DNA of 64,000 bases, taken from positions 62,001 to 126,000 of the forward strand of contig NZ_BAWM01000006.1 of NCBI RefSeq assembly GCF_000759675.1. Reading direction: 5' to 3'. Under the pieces are notes generated by a model. It was not told where the DNA came from. It saw only the letters and a list, made by a program, of their open reading frames with translations, and made no database searches. Origin of the DNA: Neobacillus niacini. Its GTDB lineage: Bacteria; Bacillota; Bacilli; Bacillales; Cytobacillaceae. A program made the position numbers and the translations under genes. Shown here in pieces: positions 33,501-40,829 of this stretch. The first letter of the stretch is position 1. Every line of letters begins with the position of its first letter.

Positions 33501-34846
33501 CCCTTACAAAAGATTATTTAGACATTAAAAACGGCAAGAAAGCGGCTGAACCGCTAGTTATTAGGGCAAATGAAGGAGAATGTATTCAGGTAACTCTTTC
33601 AAATCAACTTCCGCTCGACCCACCTGAAAACCAGGCAGATCCTGCTTTGTTAATGGCTAACCAAGTAAACTGGAAGAATTCTAACCGAGTATCATTGCAC
33701 CCACAAATGGTGCAATACGATATGCAGGGATCTGACGGTGCTACAATTGGCTATAATTATGACCAAACCATTGGTCCTGGCGAAAAAATCACCTATCACT
33801 GGTATGCCGATAAAGAATATGGCGGAACCATTCTTTATGACTATGGGGATATCCGCAGTCATCGACTCCATGGTGCTTATGGTTCGCTTATTATTGAACC
33901 TAAAGGCTCAAAATATCGTGACCCGAAAACCGGTGATGAAATCATGTCAGGTGCAAGGGCTGATATTATTGTTCCGAATATGCCAGATTTTAGAGAACAG
34001 GTACTAATGTTCTCAGATGGTCTTTATACGATTGGCAAGGATGGAAGTATTCCTACACCGGGTGTCGCTGATCTTGATATGGAGGATCGTGGCGAAAAAG
34101 GCATAAATTATAGCTCTGAACCGTTCAAACATCGATTAGCTGCTAACCCTGATAAATCGCTCATTTTTAGCTCTATCATCCATGGAGATCCTTCAACCCC
34201 AGTACCGGAAGCCTATGTAGGTGATCCCATCCGTTTACGAGTGATGCAAACTGCTGACCGATCAAGAGGAAGTGTATTTACACTTCATAGCCATCGCTGG
34301 CGCTATCAATGGACAGATCCTAATTCCAAGCTTGTATCTAGTCAAGGCTCGCTTACTCCAGGGGAGACCTTGGATATAATCCCCGTTCAAAATGAAGGCT
34401 TATTTAATCAAGTAGGAGATTATGTTTATCGGGAAATGAAACTAAGGAGATATTTAGAAGGTGGTTTATGGGGGATGCTTCGTATCCATAATCAACCAAA
34501 GTATCAACTGCAAACACTGCCTGACCGCCGTCCTGAAGAGCCATTTAATGTAACTGGAGTACTATCATTGGATAAGAAATTTATTAACTTCCAATGGAAA
34601 TCCAATGTTAACACTAATATAGTGGGCTTTAACCTTTATAGGACAACATCCATAGCAAAGGGCTACCAACGGATAAATGGTAGTTTAATTCGCTCTTTAT
34701 CCTATACTGTGCCGGTAAGTCCAACCAGCCCAAATTATTATTACACTGTTACCGCAGTAGATAAATTTGGAAATGAATCGTTGTATGCAAAACCTATATT
34801 AGTAGATATGGGGCTAAAAAGATCGGCCTTTGCACCCAAATATTAA
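30569..34846 (+). CDS. Giant six-domain multicopper oxidase with C-terminal fibronectin-like domain
   Basis: From TTG 30569 (AAAGGGG eight bases upstream; GTG 30464/ATG 30470 are alternatives) this is a 1425-residue exported protein with a basic N-terminus and one hydrophobic helix. Three long repeats begin at about residues 111, 557 and 942, each with the wording RKFDIT..VYNKYGDHD, and each consists of two cupredoxin domains. Only one complete copper set remains. The type 1 site and half of the trinuclear cluster are in repeat 1, second domain (His418, HLHGH 421-425, HCHLFPHYLEGM 472-483). The other half is in repeat 2, first domain (HIH 642-644, HDH 687-689). Equivalent positions elsewhere have lost their His. 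A fibronectin-III-like domain fills about 1324-1425. It resembles MnxG/ceruloplasmin-type oxidases; Mn(II), Fe(II) or Cu(I) are possible substrates. Confidence 0.88.
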   Translation: MKQKKSFLLLISFLILFSIVSLSVIFIVHSSELKHALALDKVRPVTVLKNNVKQSSSSQQIVNSASRAQTIKSQTNKAPSTNSESNEAIIQTRAAETKTAPVSLASLDMPNEKCIKGAPVRKFNITAIQVDMVYNKFGDHDPKAKIYALKEDVEKIRVSIAENPGKPVKEIQPLALRANKGDCIQVTFSNQLTEKASIHIEGVGYDVRGSDGTQAGYNPDSTAAPNTEIKYTWNAGDEGTFFFYNGADLTYFTDPTGERGTMGDGLFGALIVESKGATWTDPVTGEELTSGLYADIHLPDQPDFREFTLFFHDGISAQFGTPPPPGTPEEEEPEENGEEPHGEEPHVEDPNEKELYAVNYRAEPMDERLKNAMGEDGKDPTMFYSSWVFGDPATPITRSYVGDPVRYRVIGANSDENHVFHLHGHRWKSDTKKTNTVDSDTLNIGDTQTAELAFGAGYDKDNTGAPGDYLWHCHLFPHYLEGMWGLMRVYDKAQGDLLPLPDREAPSSPTEQNPGFPAYIPGEIGKRAPKPPDPELRPATDSEKAALGALVPGAPNFDRCPKDAPIRKYDIVGIQKEIVYNNQGDRDKEGRMYVLAEDEQKVLSGELRPRPLAIRANQGDCVEVTLENHLFNAKEPNALSIHIHFVAYDPLGSDGTAVGWNYNQGTEPGEKIRYRWYADEEGSIFFHDHTSASEKGFHGTFGTLIVEPKGSRWLDPKTGKEIRSGTEAMIVHPEREDFREQVLIYHDFARLWDKDGNMLQLETDPSNFMHAHGYAAVNYSNAPFFRRNNSDPAYVFSSWVHGDPQTPIIQSYPGDPIKIRLIQGAHETQHNFNVHGLNWKRESGVEDSELTSTQTIGMSEQFTMEIQPNPVGVQQRDYLWSSQPIEDLWSGLWGFVRVWGEKTPTLQKLPDRPQLKSSVVPWKVNQMKRNGKEPPKALTPGNPCPPGALVRKFDITAFMKDIVYNKYGDHDPFGMMFSLTKDYLDIKNGKKAAEPLVIRANEGECIQVTLSNQLPLDPPENQADPALLMANQVNWKNSNRVSLHPQMVQYDMQGSDGATIGYNYDQTIGPGEKITYHWYADKEYGGTILYDYGDIRSHRLHGAYGSLIIEPKGSKYRDPKTGDEIMSGARADIIVPNMPDFREQVLMFSDGLYTIGKDGSIPTPGVADLDMEDRGEKGINYSSEPFKHRLAANPDKSLIFSSIIHGDPSTPVPEAYVGDPIRLRVMQTADRSRGSVFTLHSHRWRYQWTDPNSKLVSSQGSLTPGETLDIIPVQNEGLFNQVGDYVYREMKLRRYLEGGLWGMLRIHNQPKYQLQTLPDRRPEEPFNVTGVLSLDKKFINFQWKSNVNTNIVGFNLYRTTSIAKGYQRINGSLIRSLSYTVPVSPTSPNYYYTVTAVDKFGNESLYAKPILVDMGLKRSAFAPKY

Positions 34847-34864
34847 TAGATTTTATAAGAAGAA

Positions 34865-34899
34865 GGAGGGGGAAGAATTGCCACTACCCCTCCACTTTT
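34865..34899 (+). terminator. Terminator of the multicopper oxidase gene
   Basis: GGAGGGG (34865-34871) pairs with CCCCTCC (34887-34893), followed by ACTTTTT. Confidence 0.8.
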
Positions 34900-34939
34900 T
34901 GCATTGTTTTTAATAGTAAAATAACACTATGAGCCTGTT

Positions 34940-34963
34940 AATAAATAGGTCTATCTATTTATT
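34940..34963. promoter_or_regulatory. AT-rich inverted repeat before the secreted-partner gene
   Basis: Perfect 9-bp arms AATAAATAG (34940-34948) and CTATTTATT (34955-34963), 102 bases before the start codon. It could be an operator or an mRNA hairpin. Confidence 0.35.
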
Positions 34964-35064
34964 ATATGGAATAAAATTGAAAAAAAGGGAAGGGGTAGTA
35001 GGAATGAAGTAATGAAGATTACTAGTTTTTATATGGTTCAATAATTGAAAAAGGTGGGTTGCGA

Positions 35065-36948
35065 ATGTTACCAAGAGGTAGTAAAAGGAAGCGAAAGAAA
35101 GCGTCAACTTTAAGAAACGTTTTTCTTTTGGCTATTACAGTAGTTTTAGTCATTAGTAGTGGAATTTGGAGAGATAATGGGGTAAAAGCAAAATACATTG
35201 TCCCTCTTGATAAAATTCCAAAGCTTACCAAAGTGGGTCCTATCGGGGATTATGGTTATCCTGTATGGTATAAGGATTCGAACGGCAATAGGCTTGAGCT
35301 ATGTTTGGATGGTAATGATCCCCTATGTGGTTTTGTTGCTGGGGAATTTGCAGAAGGTCCCCTCTCAGTAGAGAATGGTAATTTCCATGAAGAAGCTTTT
35401 TATCAGTTGGCAGGCGCTGAAATTGATATGCCTTCTGGTGGCAGGGCAGTAGCAACTTTCGCTCTTGAAGCTGCATGGGCAAATGAAATTGTCCAAGATG
35501 GAGACCAAATTGTATTCGGACGGGTTCGTTTTCGAATAGACGACTTAATGCCGAATCAATCATACATCATCACACATCCATATGGTGTAGATGAAATTGT
35601 TGCTACAGTAGAGGATGAAGATGAGCCAAATATTGGGGAAATTAGATTTGTTGAAGATATCGGGGTAGCTGGCGGATTTGAAGGGGCAAGGAAAAGTCGA
35701 ATTGGGACTTTCTTAGAATGGAATACAACAGCTGATAGACCTGTCGGGTATGTAGGAAACCCGGACGTAGAGCATAAAATCAAGAATGGTTATCATAACG
35801 GAACAGAGGAACAAAACTATTTTAGGATTCAAGGACCTGGTATCAATAGTACTTGCGTTTCGGGTACGACTACAATCCAGAATTGTATCCAAACTGATTT
35901 ATTCAGTCTAATGGGGAAAGAAGCAACAACTGCTGGTGTTGATGTCATAAGAGCTACATACAGCCAGGATACAGCGGGTAGTGGTACCATCGATGTATTT
36001 GCTTCTACAGAAGAAGATAAACAATATACAATTGATGTTAAAGGAGATGGAATGAGTGCAACAACCATGAGGGGAACAGCTGGACAATACTTTGGACGTT
36101 TACCATTTACCGGGGATATACCGACCGAAGTAACAGTAACGAATAAATCTGATAATCCTCTTAGTATCAAAAAGCTAAAACCTGTGGATCACATTACAGG
36201 TACTGCCAAATATGATACAAATTCAGATACTCTTTATATTACGGCTGCATCCAGCGATAAATTGAATGCACTAACACTAACAGCAGAAGGATTTGGCGAT
36301 ATTCCAGCATCCGGAACACTTGTAATTAAAAAACCGGTAAAAATTCCGCCAACTATTACCATAACCTCTACTAAAGAGGGCAGAGAAACTCTGCCAGTAA
36401 ATGTTACAGCGGACCCGGCTATGGCAAATGCAGGTGCCACTCAAACCGTAAAACAGGGCTCGGAGGTAACCCTTGATGGAAGTGCTTCAACTAATGCAGC
36501 GACCTTTAAATGGGAGCAGGTAAGTGGTCCAACCGTTCAACTTAATTTGGCGGACCCTGTTAAACCAACGTTTACTTTCCCTAAACAATTCGTACCAGTA
36601 AGCTTTAAATTAACAGTTACAGGCGCTAATGGTCAAACCTCGACAAATGAATCAATTGTGACGATCATGCCAGCTCCAGATAAACTGGCAGTGCAGCCTG
36701 TAAGCTTTATACCAAGCACTGGAACATTAAACGTATCTGGAACGAGTGATGTTTTTGGACCAGGAGTAACAATTACAATCTCAAAAAGTAATCAAACGAC
36801 TCCGCTTGGGACAGCTGTAGTGGGACCAGATGGTAAATGGATATTCTCGAAAAGGGGACTATCATTTGTGGCAGGTGAAACCTTAACAATTGTATCTAGT
36901 TCAGGTGGGAAACTGAATAATGTAGCTGTCACAATACTAAACAGGTAA
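35065..36948 (+). CDS. Large secreted beta-rich protein, partner of the multicopper oxidase
   Basis: A 627-residue exported protein with a strongly basic N-terminus (RGSKRKRKKAS), a hydrophobic helix (about residues 17-33) and no second membrane segment. The N-terminal region has GYPVWYKDSNGNRLELCLDG with paired Cys (CLDGNDPLCG); such proteins occur near multicopper oxidases in other bacteria, as far as I recall. A PKD-like beta domain follows at about 450-535 (ATQTVKQGSEVTLDGSAS, then WEQVSGPTVQL), then an Ig-like C-terminal domain. ATG 35065 has AAGGTGGG six bases upstream. No catalytic motif is evident; a surface or matrix role beside the oxidase is inferred. Confidence 0.7.
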   Translation: MLPRGSKRKRKKASTLRNVFLLAITVVLVISSGIWRDNGVKAKYIVPLDKIPKLTKVGPIGDYGYPVWYKDSNGNRLELCLDGNDPLCGFVAGEFAEGPLSVENGNFHEEAFYQLAGAEIDMPSGGRAVATFALEAAWANEIVQDGDQIVFGRVRFRIDDLMPNQSYIITHPYGVDEIVATVEDEDEPNIGEIRFVEDIGVAGGFEGARKSRIGTFLEWNTTADRPVGYVGNPDVEHKIKNGYHNGTEEQNYFRIQGPGINSTCVSGTTTIQNCIQTDLFSLMGKEATTAGVDVIRATYSQDTAGSGTIDVFASTEEDKQYTIDVKGDGMSATTMRGTAGQYFGRLPFTGDIPTEVTVTNKSDNPLSIKKLKPVDHITGTAKYDTNSDTLYITAASSDKLNALTLTAEGFGDIPASGTLVIKKPVKIPPTITITSTKEGRETLPVNVTADPAMANAGATQTVKQGSEVTLDGSASTNAATFKWEQVSGPTVQLNLADPVKPTFTFPKQFVPVSFKLTVTGANGQTSTNESIVTIMPAPDKLAVQPVSFIPSTGTLNVSGTSDVFGPGVTITISKSNQTTPLGTAVVGPDGKWIFSKRGLSFVAGETLTIVSSSGGKLNNVAVTILNR

Positions 36949-36957
36949 CCAAGTTAG

Positions 36958-36995
36958 CTGGAAAGAAACTCTTTTAGTTTCTTTCCAGTTTTTTA
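36958..36995 (+). terminator. Terminator of the secreted-partner gene
   Basis: Perfect 12-bp stem CTGGAAAGAAAC (36958-36969) / GTTTCTTTCCAG (36977-36988), followed by a T-run. Confidence 0.95.
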
Positions 36996-37092
36996 TTTGA
37001 ATGGCTTTGTTACTATATTTCGATAAAAACAGGTAACCCAATGAGTGCTATAAGTGCCCGAAATATTAATGGAAGAGAGAAAGCGGTAACCA

Positions 37093-37188
37093 ATGAATAA
37101 TGACCACCTCAATAATAGTAATGAAAAATGGGCATTCTATAAACCTCTGACTCGGAACGATTCCTTTATTCATTCGTCTAATGAATAA
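37093..37188 (+). CDS. Possible 31-residue leader peptide
   Basis: ATG 37093 opens a 31-codon frame (MNNDHLNNSNEKWAFYKPL to a TAA at 37186) with a modest AGAGAAAGCGG upstream. Its end coincides with a stem-loop, CCTTTATTCAT (37163-37173) / ATGAATAAAGG (37181-37191), just before the next gene. Composition looks coded, but it is short and unrecognised. Confidence 0.25.
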   Translation: MNNDHLNNSNEKWAFYKPLTRNDSFIHSSNE

Positions 37189-37211
37189 AGGGTTCTGGAA
37201 GGGTTGAAGCT

Positions 37212-37466
37212 ATGTTTTTCTTTGTGTTATTTCTTATTGGGTTGATCATTCCGTTTATAATGATAAAGGTTAATCCCAGCTGGATTGTTTGGGCTCCGTC
37301 GATAATCTTATTTTTAGCTGCTATCGCTATGTATGGGAAGGCAGAGTTTTTTCCGGGTGAAGGAATGGCTGATTTGGCGGAACGACTTTACTTTATTATT
37401 TTTGGAATGACTGCAATTGGCTCGATTGTTGGTGGAATTATTGTACATTTATTAAGAAATAAATAA
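37212..37466 (+). CDS. Small membrane protein with three hydrophobic segments, unknown function
   Basis: An 84-residue protein made almost entirely of three membrane helices (about residues 1-20, 26-42 and 58-80), with a short polar loop GKAEFFPGEGMADLAE between helices two and three and a basic end (LLRNK). ATG 37212 follows GGAAGGG. I do not recognise a family. It is preceded by a stem-loop and a possible leader peptide and followed by a terminator hairpin, so it is a single-gene unit. Confidence 0.75.
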   Translation: MFFFVLFLIGLIIPFIMIKVNPSWIVWAPSIILFLAAIAMYGKAEFFPGEGMADLAERLYFIIFGMTAIGSIVGGIIVHLLRNK

Positions 37467-37476
37467 ACTTCAATAC

Positions 37477-37516
37477 AGAGTCAGGTCCTTTAGTATGGAT
37501 TCTGGCTCTTTTCTTG
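37477..37516 (+). terminator. Terminator of the small membrane gene
   Basis: AGAGTCAG (37477-37484) pairs with CTGGCTCT (37502-37509), with one G-T pair, followed by TTTCTTGTT. Confidence 0.65.
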
Positions 37517-37573
37517 TTATCCACCTGCATGTAACTAGGAATAGGGTCATATGGTGTAGAAAGGAGGTATCAA

Positions 37574-38311
37574 ATGATTAATTTAAATGGACGGATTGTT
37601 AAGACTGAGGAACTCCAAAAAGAGATAACAAATAGTGAGCAAAGAACGATTTTGAAACAAATGGCCGGTCACCCAGTGGTTTATTATTACCCATCTCTAC
37701 AACAATTGAAATTTGAATTATTATTCAGAGTGAATACTATAAAAGCAGCAACGGCTTTAGATAAAAGCGGTGCTAAGTTCACTACTTTTACCTATTCCTT
37801 TCCCAACAGAAAATATTGGTATCGATTGCCAAACGGAGGTTTTCTTTTGCGTGAGGGGGTCAATCCTTCGGAAGCAATTGAAGATATAGTGAAAAATGGT
37901 AAGTTGTATGCTTTTGAATGCGCTACTGGTATTGCAATCGTTCTATACCTTGCCACACTCTATACAATTGGTCCAAGAGCATTTAATACGTACTTCAGTC
38001 GCCTTTATTTAATGGATTGGCAATTTGACGAGGATCTGCCTATTTATTCAAAAGATGGAGAGGATTTCATCATTGGTGATGTCTTACATTTCAAAAATCC
38101 AGATTTTGATCCAAAACAGCCATGGTGGAGAGCAGAAAATGTGATCTTTTTTGGCAATGATCAATTCTATGGTCATGGAGTTGGAATAAGAGATTCTAAG
38201 ACCATTATTAACTTTTTAAATGAAAAGAGAAAGGAGAACCCTGATGAATCCGCCTATCTTATGCGGATGATAACAAGACCTAATTATAATACGATATTTT
38301 TATTACGTTAA
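37574..38311 (+). CDS. tgl: Protein-glutamine gamma-glutamyltransferase (spore coat)
   Basis: A 245-residue transglutaminase that forms epsilon-(gamma-glutamyl)lysine cross-links between coat proteins late in sporulation. The catalytic Cys116 lies in LYAFECATGI, the same number as in B. subtilis Tgl, and the Glu and His partners are Glu188 (WWRAENVIFF) and His201 (YGHGVGI). Length and the N-terminal INLNGRIVKTEELQ fit the family throughout. ATG 37574 has AAAGGAGGT upstream, and a long stem-loop follows the stop. In B. subtilis it is a SigK-dependent mother-cell gene; I did not identify the promoter here. Confidence 0.95.
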   Translation: MINLNGRIVKTEELQKEITNSEQRTILKQMAGHPVVYYYPSLQQLKFELLFRVNTIKAATALDKSGAKFTTFTYSFPNRKYWYRLPNGGFLLREGVNPSEAIEDIVKNGKLYAFECATGIAIVLYLATLYTIGPRAFNTYFSRLYLMDWQFDEDLPIYSKDGEDFIIGDVLHFKNPDFDPKQPWWRAENVIFFGNDQFYGHGVGIRDSKTIINFLNEKRKENPDESAYLMRMITRPNYNTIFLLR

Positions 38312-38312
38312 A

Positions 38313-38348
38313 GAAAGGAGGAGCATCCAAAATGAATGCTCCTCTTTC
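38313..38348. terminator. Bidirectional hairpin after tgl
   Basis: GAAAGGAGGAGCAT (38313-38326) pairs with ATGCTCCTCTTTC (38336-38348), with one bulge. The T-tail is better on the minus strand, consistent with a small convergent gene ending at 38362. Confidence 0.7.
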
Positions 38349-38361
38349 ATTTCTATATATA

Positions 38362-38514
38362 TCAACAGTGTATTCTTCCGTCAAAATCTGCGATCAGCCG
38401 TTTACATTTCATATAATCCAGCTCACGACGTTTTTCAACTTCCATTCTCACGTTAAGTTTCCGTTTGTAGTCTTCATAACATACTCCATGAGCAATAAGC
38501 ATCGCTTTCTCCAT
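38362..38514 (-). CDS. Small basic protein, unknown function
   Basis: A 50-residue frame on the minus strand (MEKAMLIAHGVCYEDYKRK, then a strongly charged helix with MEVEKRRELDYMKCKRL). It ends 14 bases before the hairpin shared with tgl. ATG at 38514 has GAGG twelve bases upstream; an in-frame TTG lies 24 bases earlier. Composition (Lys/Arg/Glu-rich amphipathic helix, two Cys) looks like a real small protein. No family recognised. Confidence 0.4.
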   Translation of the reverse strand: MEKAMLIAHGVCYEDYKRKLNVRMEVEKRRELDYMKCKRLIADFDGRIHC

Positions 38515-38761
38515 CTCATTTGTGTACCTCAGTTTCAAATAATGGATAATGAATCCCTCCGGTTTTTACCGTTTTAACGGCTATTTGGTTACTACAGTAC
38601 CAATGATAGCACTGCAAATATTTCCATACAAAGTCGAAAAAACGGCATTTCTGGCTGTCAGCAATGCTGACATGGATACTCGTGAATATAACTCTTACGT
38701 TCTTAAAATTGTAGCCATATCCTTCCAATAAGAGCTTGTAATGTCTATATCCAAACAAAAG

Positions 38762-38804
38762 AAAGCCCATCGCAGTTGCTGCAATGGGCTTTCATATTAT
38801 GGAA
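38762..38804 (-). terminator. Terminator for the 53-residue gene on the minus strand
   Basis: GAAAGCCCAT (38762-38771) pairs with ATGGGCTTTC (38785-38794), with extra GCAG/CTGC pairing in the loop. On the minus strand the stem is followed by TTTTGTTTGG. Confidence 0.75.
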
Positions 38805-38822
38805 AACAAATAAACATCTTTT

Positions 38823-38984
38823 TTAATTCATAGATTTATCTAACATGAAATCAGCTTTTGGCAGTGTAATAATCTTGCCGCCAATTTGCACATGTACGGT
38901 ATCGTTGAAAATGGCTTTTACAATTCCCTTTAGTGAAACGCTTGAGTTGATTGAGATATCTTTTTTATCAGATTGGTTTGCCAT
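38823..38984 (-). CDS. Small 53-residue protein, possibly SH3-like
   Basis: ATG at 38984 with GGAAGGTG upstream opens 53 codons: a polar N-terminus (MANQSDKKDISINSS), then a beta-like run SLKGIVKAIFNDTVHVQIGG and KIITLPKADFMLDKS. The alternation and the GKIITLP turn suggest a small KOW/SH3-like barrel, though I recognise no family. It has its own terminator, and its promoter lies in the region it shares with the divergent TetR gene, which contains inverted TGAAC boxes. Control by that TetR is therefore likely. Confidence 0.6.
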   Translation of the reverse strand: MANQSDKKDISINSSVSLKGIVKAIFNDTVHVQIGGKIITLPKADFMLDKSMN

Positions 38985-39084
38985 ATTAATCAACACCTTC
39001 CAAAGTTAATTATAAAATATTATATATGAATAAAAACAAAAAAAGCGAGTAAAAAGTCTCAAAAAATCAAAAAATAAATAATTT

Positions 39085-39203
39085 GTTCATGTTATTTACA
39101 ACGAATGCCAAGGGGTGTTAACATAAATTGAAATAACATGAACTATAGTTCAAGTATTACACGAAAAAGAGATTCTGTCAATGGTAACATGAACTAGGGT
39201 TCA
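39085..39203. promoter_or_regulatory. Divergent operator region with repeated TGAAC boxes
   Basis: Perfect 13-bp inverted repeat GTTCATGTTATTT (39085-39097) / AAATAACATGAAC (39131-39143). It overlaps the palindrome TGAACTATAGTTCA (39139-39152), and TGAACTAGGGTTCA follows at 39190-39203. The last overlaps the expected -35 of a promoter with -10 TATAAT at 39221-39226. These are the likely binding sites of the adjacent TetR regulator. Confidence 0.65.
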
Positions 39204-39244
39204 ATATTTATGTTTTGTGGTATAATAACGATGAGGTGAGAAAA

Positions 39245-39907
39245 ATGTCAGACCGAGAAGAACATCTGGTTGGTGAGTTCCCATTAATTCCTAAGCAGGA
39301 ACGTGCTCAACTAAAAAGAGATTTGTTATTAAAAAGTGGTCATGAATTATTTGTCACGAACGGATATGAGCATACAACGGCAAAGGAAATCGCCGCTCAT
39401 GCAGGGGTAGCAACCGGTACTTTTTACCGGTACTTTTCGGATAAACGACAGCTATTAATGTCTCTTTTAGAGAATCAAATAGAAATGTTAATGCCGCCTG
39501 AACCAATTTGGGGTGTTTCAGATCCAGAAAGCACTTTAGCTTCCCTATTAGAATCACATGATAAACGTCTTAAGGCGATGGGAATGCAGCGTCTGGTACC
39601 TGAATTACTGGCTAAGGATTCAGGGTTTGCTGAGGTGTTAGCAGCTGGTAAACGAAAGATATTTACTAGAATTCTTTCAGGATTAAAAATGGCCTATGAT
39701 AATGATCTGACCTGGAAAGATTTAGATTTAAATACAGTTACATGGTCGATGATGACCTTGGCTGAGCATGCACCGGAAAAAATGAAACAATGTGGGAATC
39801 AGACAGATTATCATCAAGTAGCTAAGGTGATTTGCCGATTGATTTTTCCACCAGAAGTGATCGAAAAATTACAAACGGATGAAACTGTAACAGAAGAAGA
39901 GTATTGA
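39245..39907 (+). CDS. TetR/AcrR-family regulator
   Basis: A 220-residue TetR regulator: helix-turn-helix at about residues 25-70 (SGHELFVTNGYEHTTAKEI, then AGVATGTFYRYFSDKRQLL) and a variable ligand domain. ATG 39245 follows GAGGTGAG. Two or three TGAAC palindromes in its own promoter suggest autoregulation and control of the divergent 53-residue gene. The alarmone synthetase gene begins 27 bases downstream without a terminator between, so the two are probably co-transcribed, linking SasA/RelP expression to the signal sensed by this TetR. Confidence 0.87.
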   Translation: MSDREEHLVGEFPLIPKQERAQLKRDLLLKSGHELFVTNGYEHTTAKEIAAHAGVATGTFYRYFSDKRQLLMSLLENQIEMLMPPEPIWGVSDPESTLASLLESHDKRLKAMGMQRLVPELLAKDSGFAEVLAAGKRKIFTRILSGLKMAYDNDLTWKDLDLNTVTWSMMTLAEHAPEKMKQCGNQTDYHQVAKVICRLIFPPEVIEKLQTDETVTEEEY

Positions 39908-39933
39908 TATTTGAAAGGATGTAAACGCTGAGA

Positions 39934-40674
39934 ATGGAAAAGACCTTTGATTTGAAGAATTTAAAAGCAATCAAAATTGAACTAACACGTTTTATGATGG
40001 CTTATAAATTTGCCCTCGATGAAATGACGACAAAAATTAATATTCTTAAAGATGAATTTAATTATATTCATGAATATAACCCAATAGAACACGTAAAATC
40101 ACGGTTAAAATCACCAGGGAGTATTTTTAGTAAAGTTCAGCGTAAAGGCTTGGATTACACGTTGGAAAGTATTAAGGAAAATATTAAAGATATTGCGGGT
40201 ATGAGAATAACCTGTTCTTTTATTTCCGATATATATGAAATAAGCAGGATGATTGCCAATCAAAAAGATATTCGAATTATAGAATATAAGGATTATATAA
40301 AAAATCCAAAACCAAATGGTTACCAAAGTTTGCACATGATAGTGGAAATACCGATCTTTATGTCTGACCGTGAGGAATTAATCTTGGTTGAGATTCAAAT
40401 CCGTACCATTGCCATGGATTTCTGGGCAAGCTTAGAACATAAAATTTATTATAAGTACAACAAAGAAATTCCACAAAAAATGCTTGAAGAATTAAAAACA
40501 ACTGCTGAGATGGCAGCCCATTTGGACAATAAAATGGAAGGACTTCATAAAGAAATGGCAAAAATGAAGAAAACGGAGGAGGCTGAAGATCAAATCTTAC
40601 AGTCAATGGGAATAGGAAACAATAAACTTAAATTATTGGAAACTTTTATAGAAGAACAACTGGGAATCAAATAG
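39934..40674 (+). CDS. Small alarmone synthetase (SasA/RelP type)
   Basis: A single-domain (p)ppGpp synthetase of 246 residues without hydrolase or TGS/ACT domains. The synthetase motifs are HVKSRLKSPGSIFSK, IKDIAGMRITCSFISDIYE, KNPKPNGYQSLHMIVE and the catalytic EIQIRTIAMDFWASLEHK. The wording of KPNGYQSLH and AMDFWASLEHKIYYK is closest to B. subtilis YwaC (SasA/RelP), an envelope-stress-induced enzyme, rather than YjbM. A C-terminal helical extension of about 40 residues is longer than in YwaC. It follows the TetR gene closely and is ended by a strong terminator. Confidence 0.92.
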   Translation: MEKTFDLKNLKAIKIELTRFMMAYKFALDEMTTKINILKDEFNYIHEYNPIEHVKSRLKSPGSIFSKVQRKGLDYTLESIKENIKDIAGMRITCSFISDIYEISRMIANQKDIRIIEYKDYIKNPKPNGYQSLHMIVEIPIFMSDREELILVEIQIRTIAMDFWASLEHKIYYKYNKEIPQKMLEELKTTAEMAAHLDNKMEGLHKEMAKMKKTEEAEDQILQSMGIGNNKLKLLETFIEEQLGIK

Positions 40675-40677
40675 AAG

Positions 40678-40712
40678 AAGCCTATTACATTTTGTATGTA
40701 ATAGGCTTTGTT
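40678..40712 (+). terminator. Terminator of the alarmone synthetase gene
   Basis: Perfect 13-bp stem AAGCCTATTACAT (40678-40690) / ATGTAATAGGCTT (40696-40708). Confidence 0.9.
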
Positions 40713-40788
40713 ACCTAATTTACCTTAACATGTAGCCTTGCCAGTTTTTTTCTTGTCTTACCAACAATAGATATCCTATCGCTTTACG

Positions 40789-40808
40789 ATACGGGGGTAT
40801 GATATAAT
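40789..40808 (+). promoter_or_regulatory. CsoR-like operator and -10 box
   Basis: ATACGGGGGTAT (40789-40800) is the G-rich ATAC/GTAT dyad typical of CsoR-family sites, and TATAAT follows at 40803-40808. It lies 22 bases before the CsoR start, so autoregulation is likely. Confidence 0.6.
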
Positions 40809-40829
40809 GACAGAAAATGAGGTGATGGA

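Noticed and set aside
38549..38731. A 60-codon + strand frame (MNPSGFYRFNGYLV and onward)
   Set aside because: No ribosome binding site, overlaps a minus-strand frame, and no family recognised; it may be a gene remnant but the support is too thin to annotate.
38516..38770. An 84-codon minus-strand frame antisense to the previous one
   Set aside because: Composition (many Tyr, Phe, His, Cys) and lack of start signals look like a shadow; the smaller frames at 38362 and 38823 are better supported.
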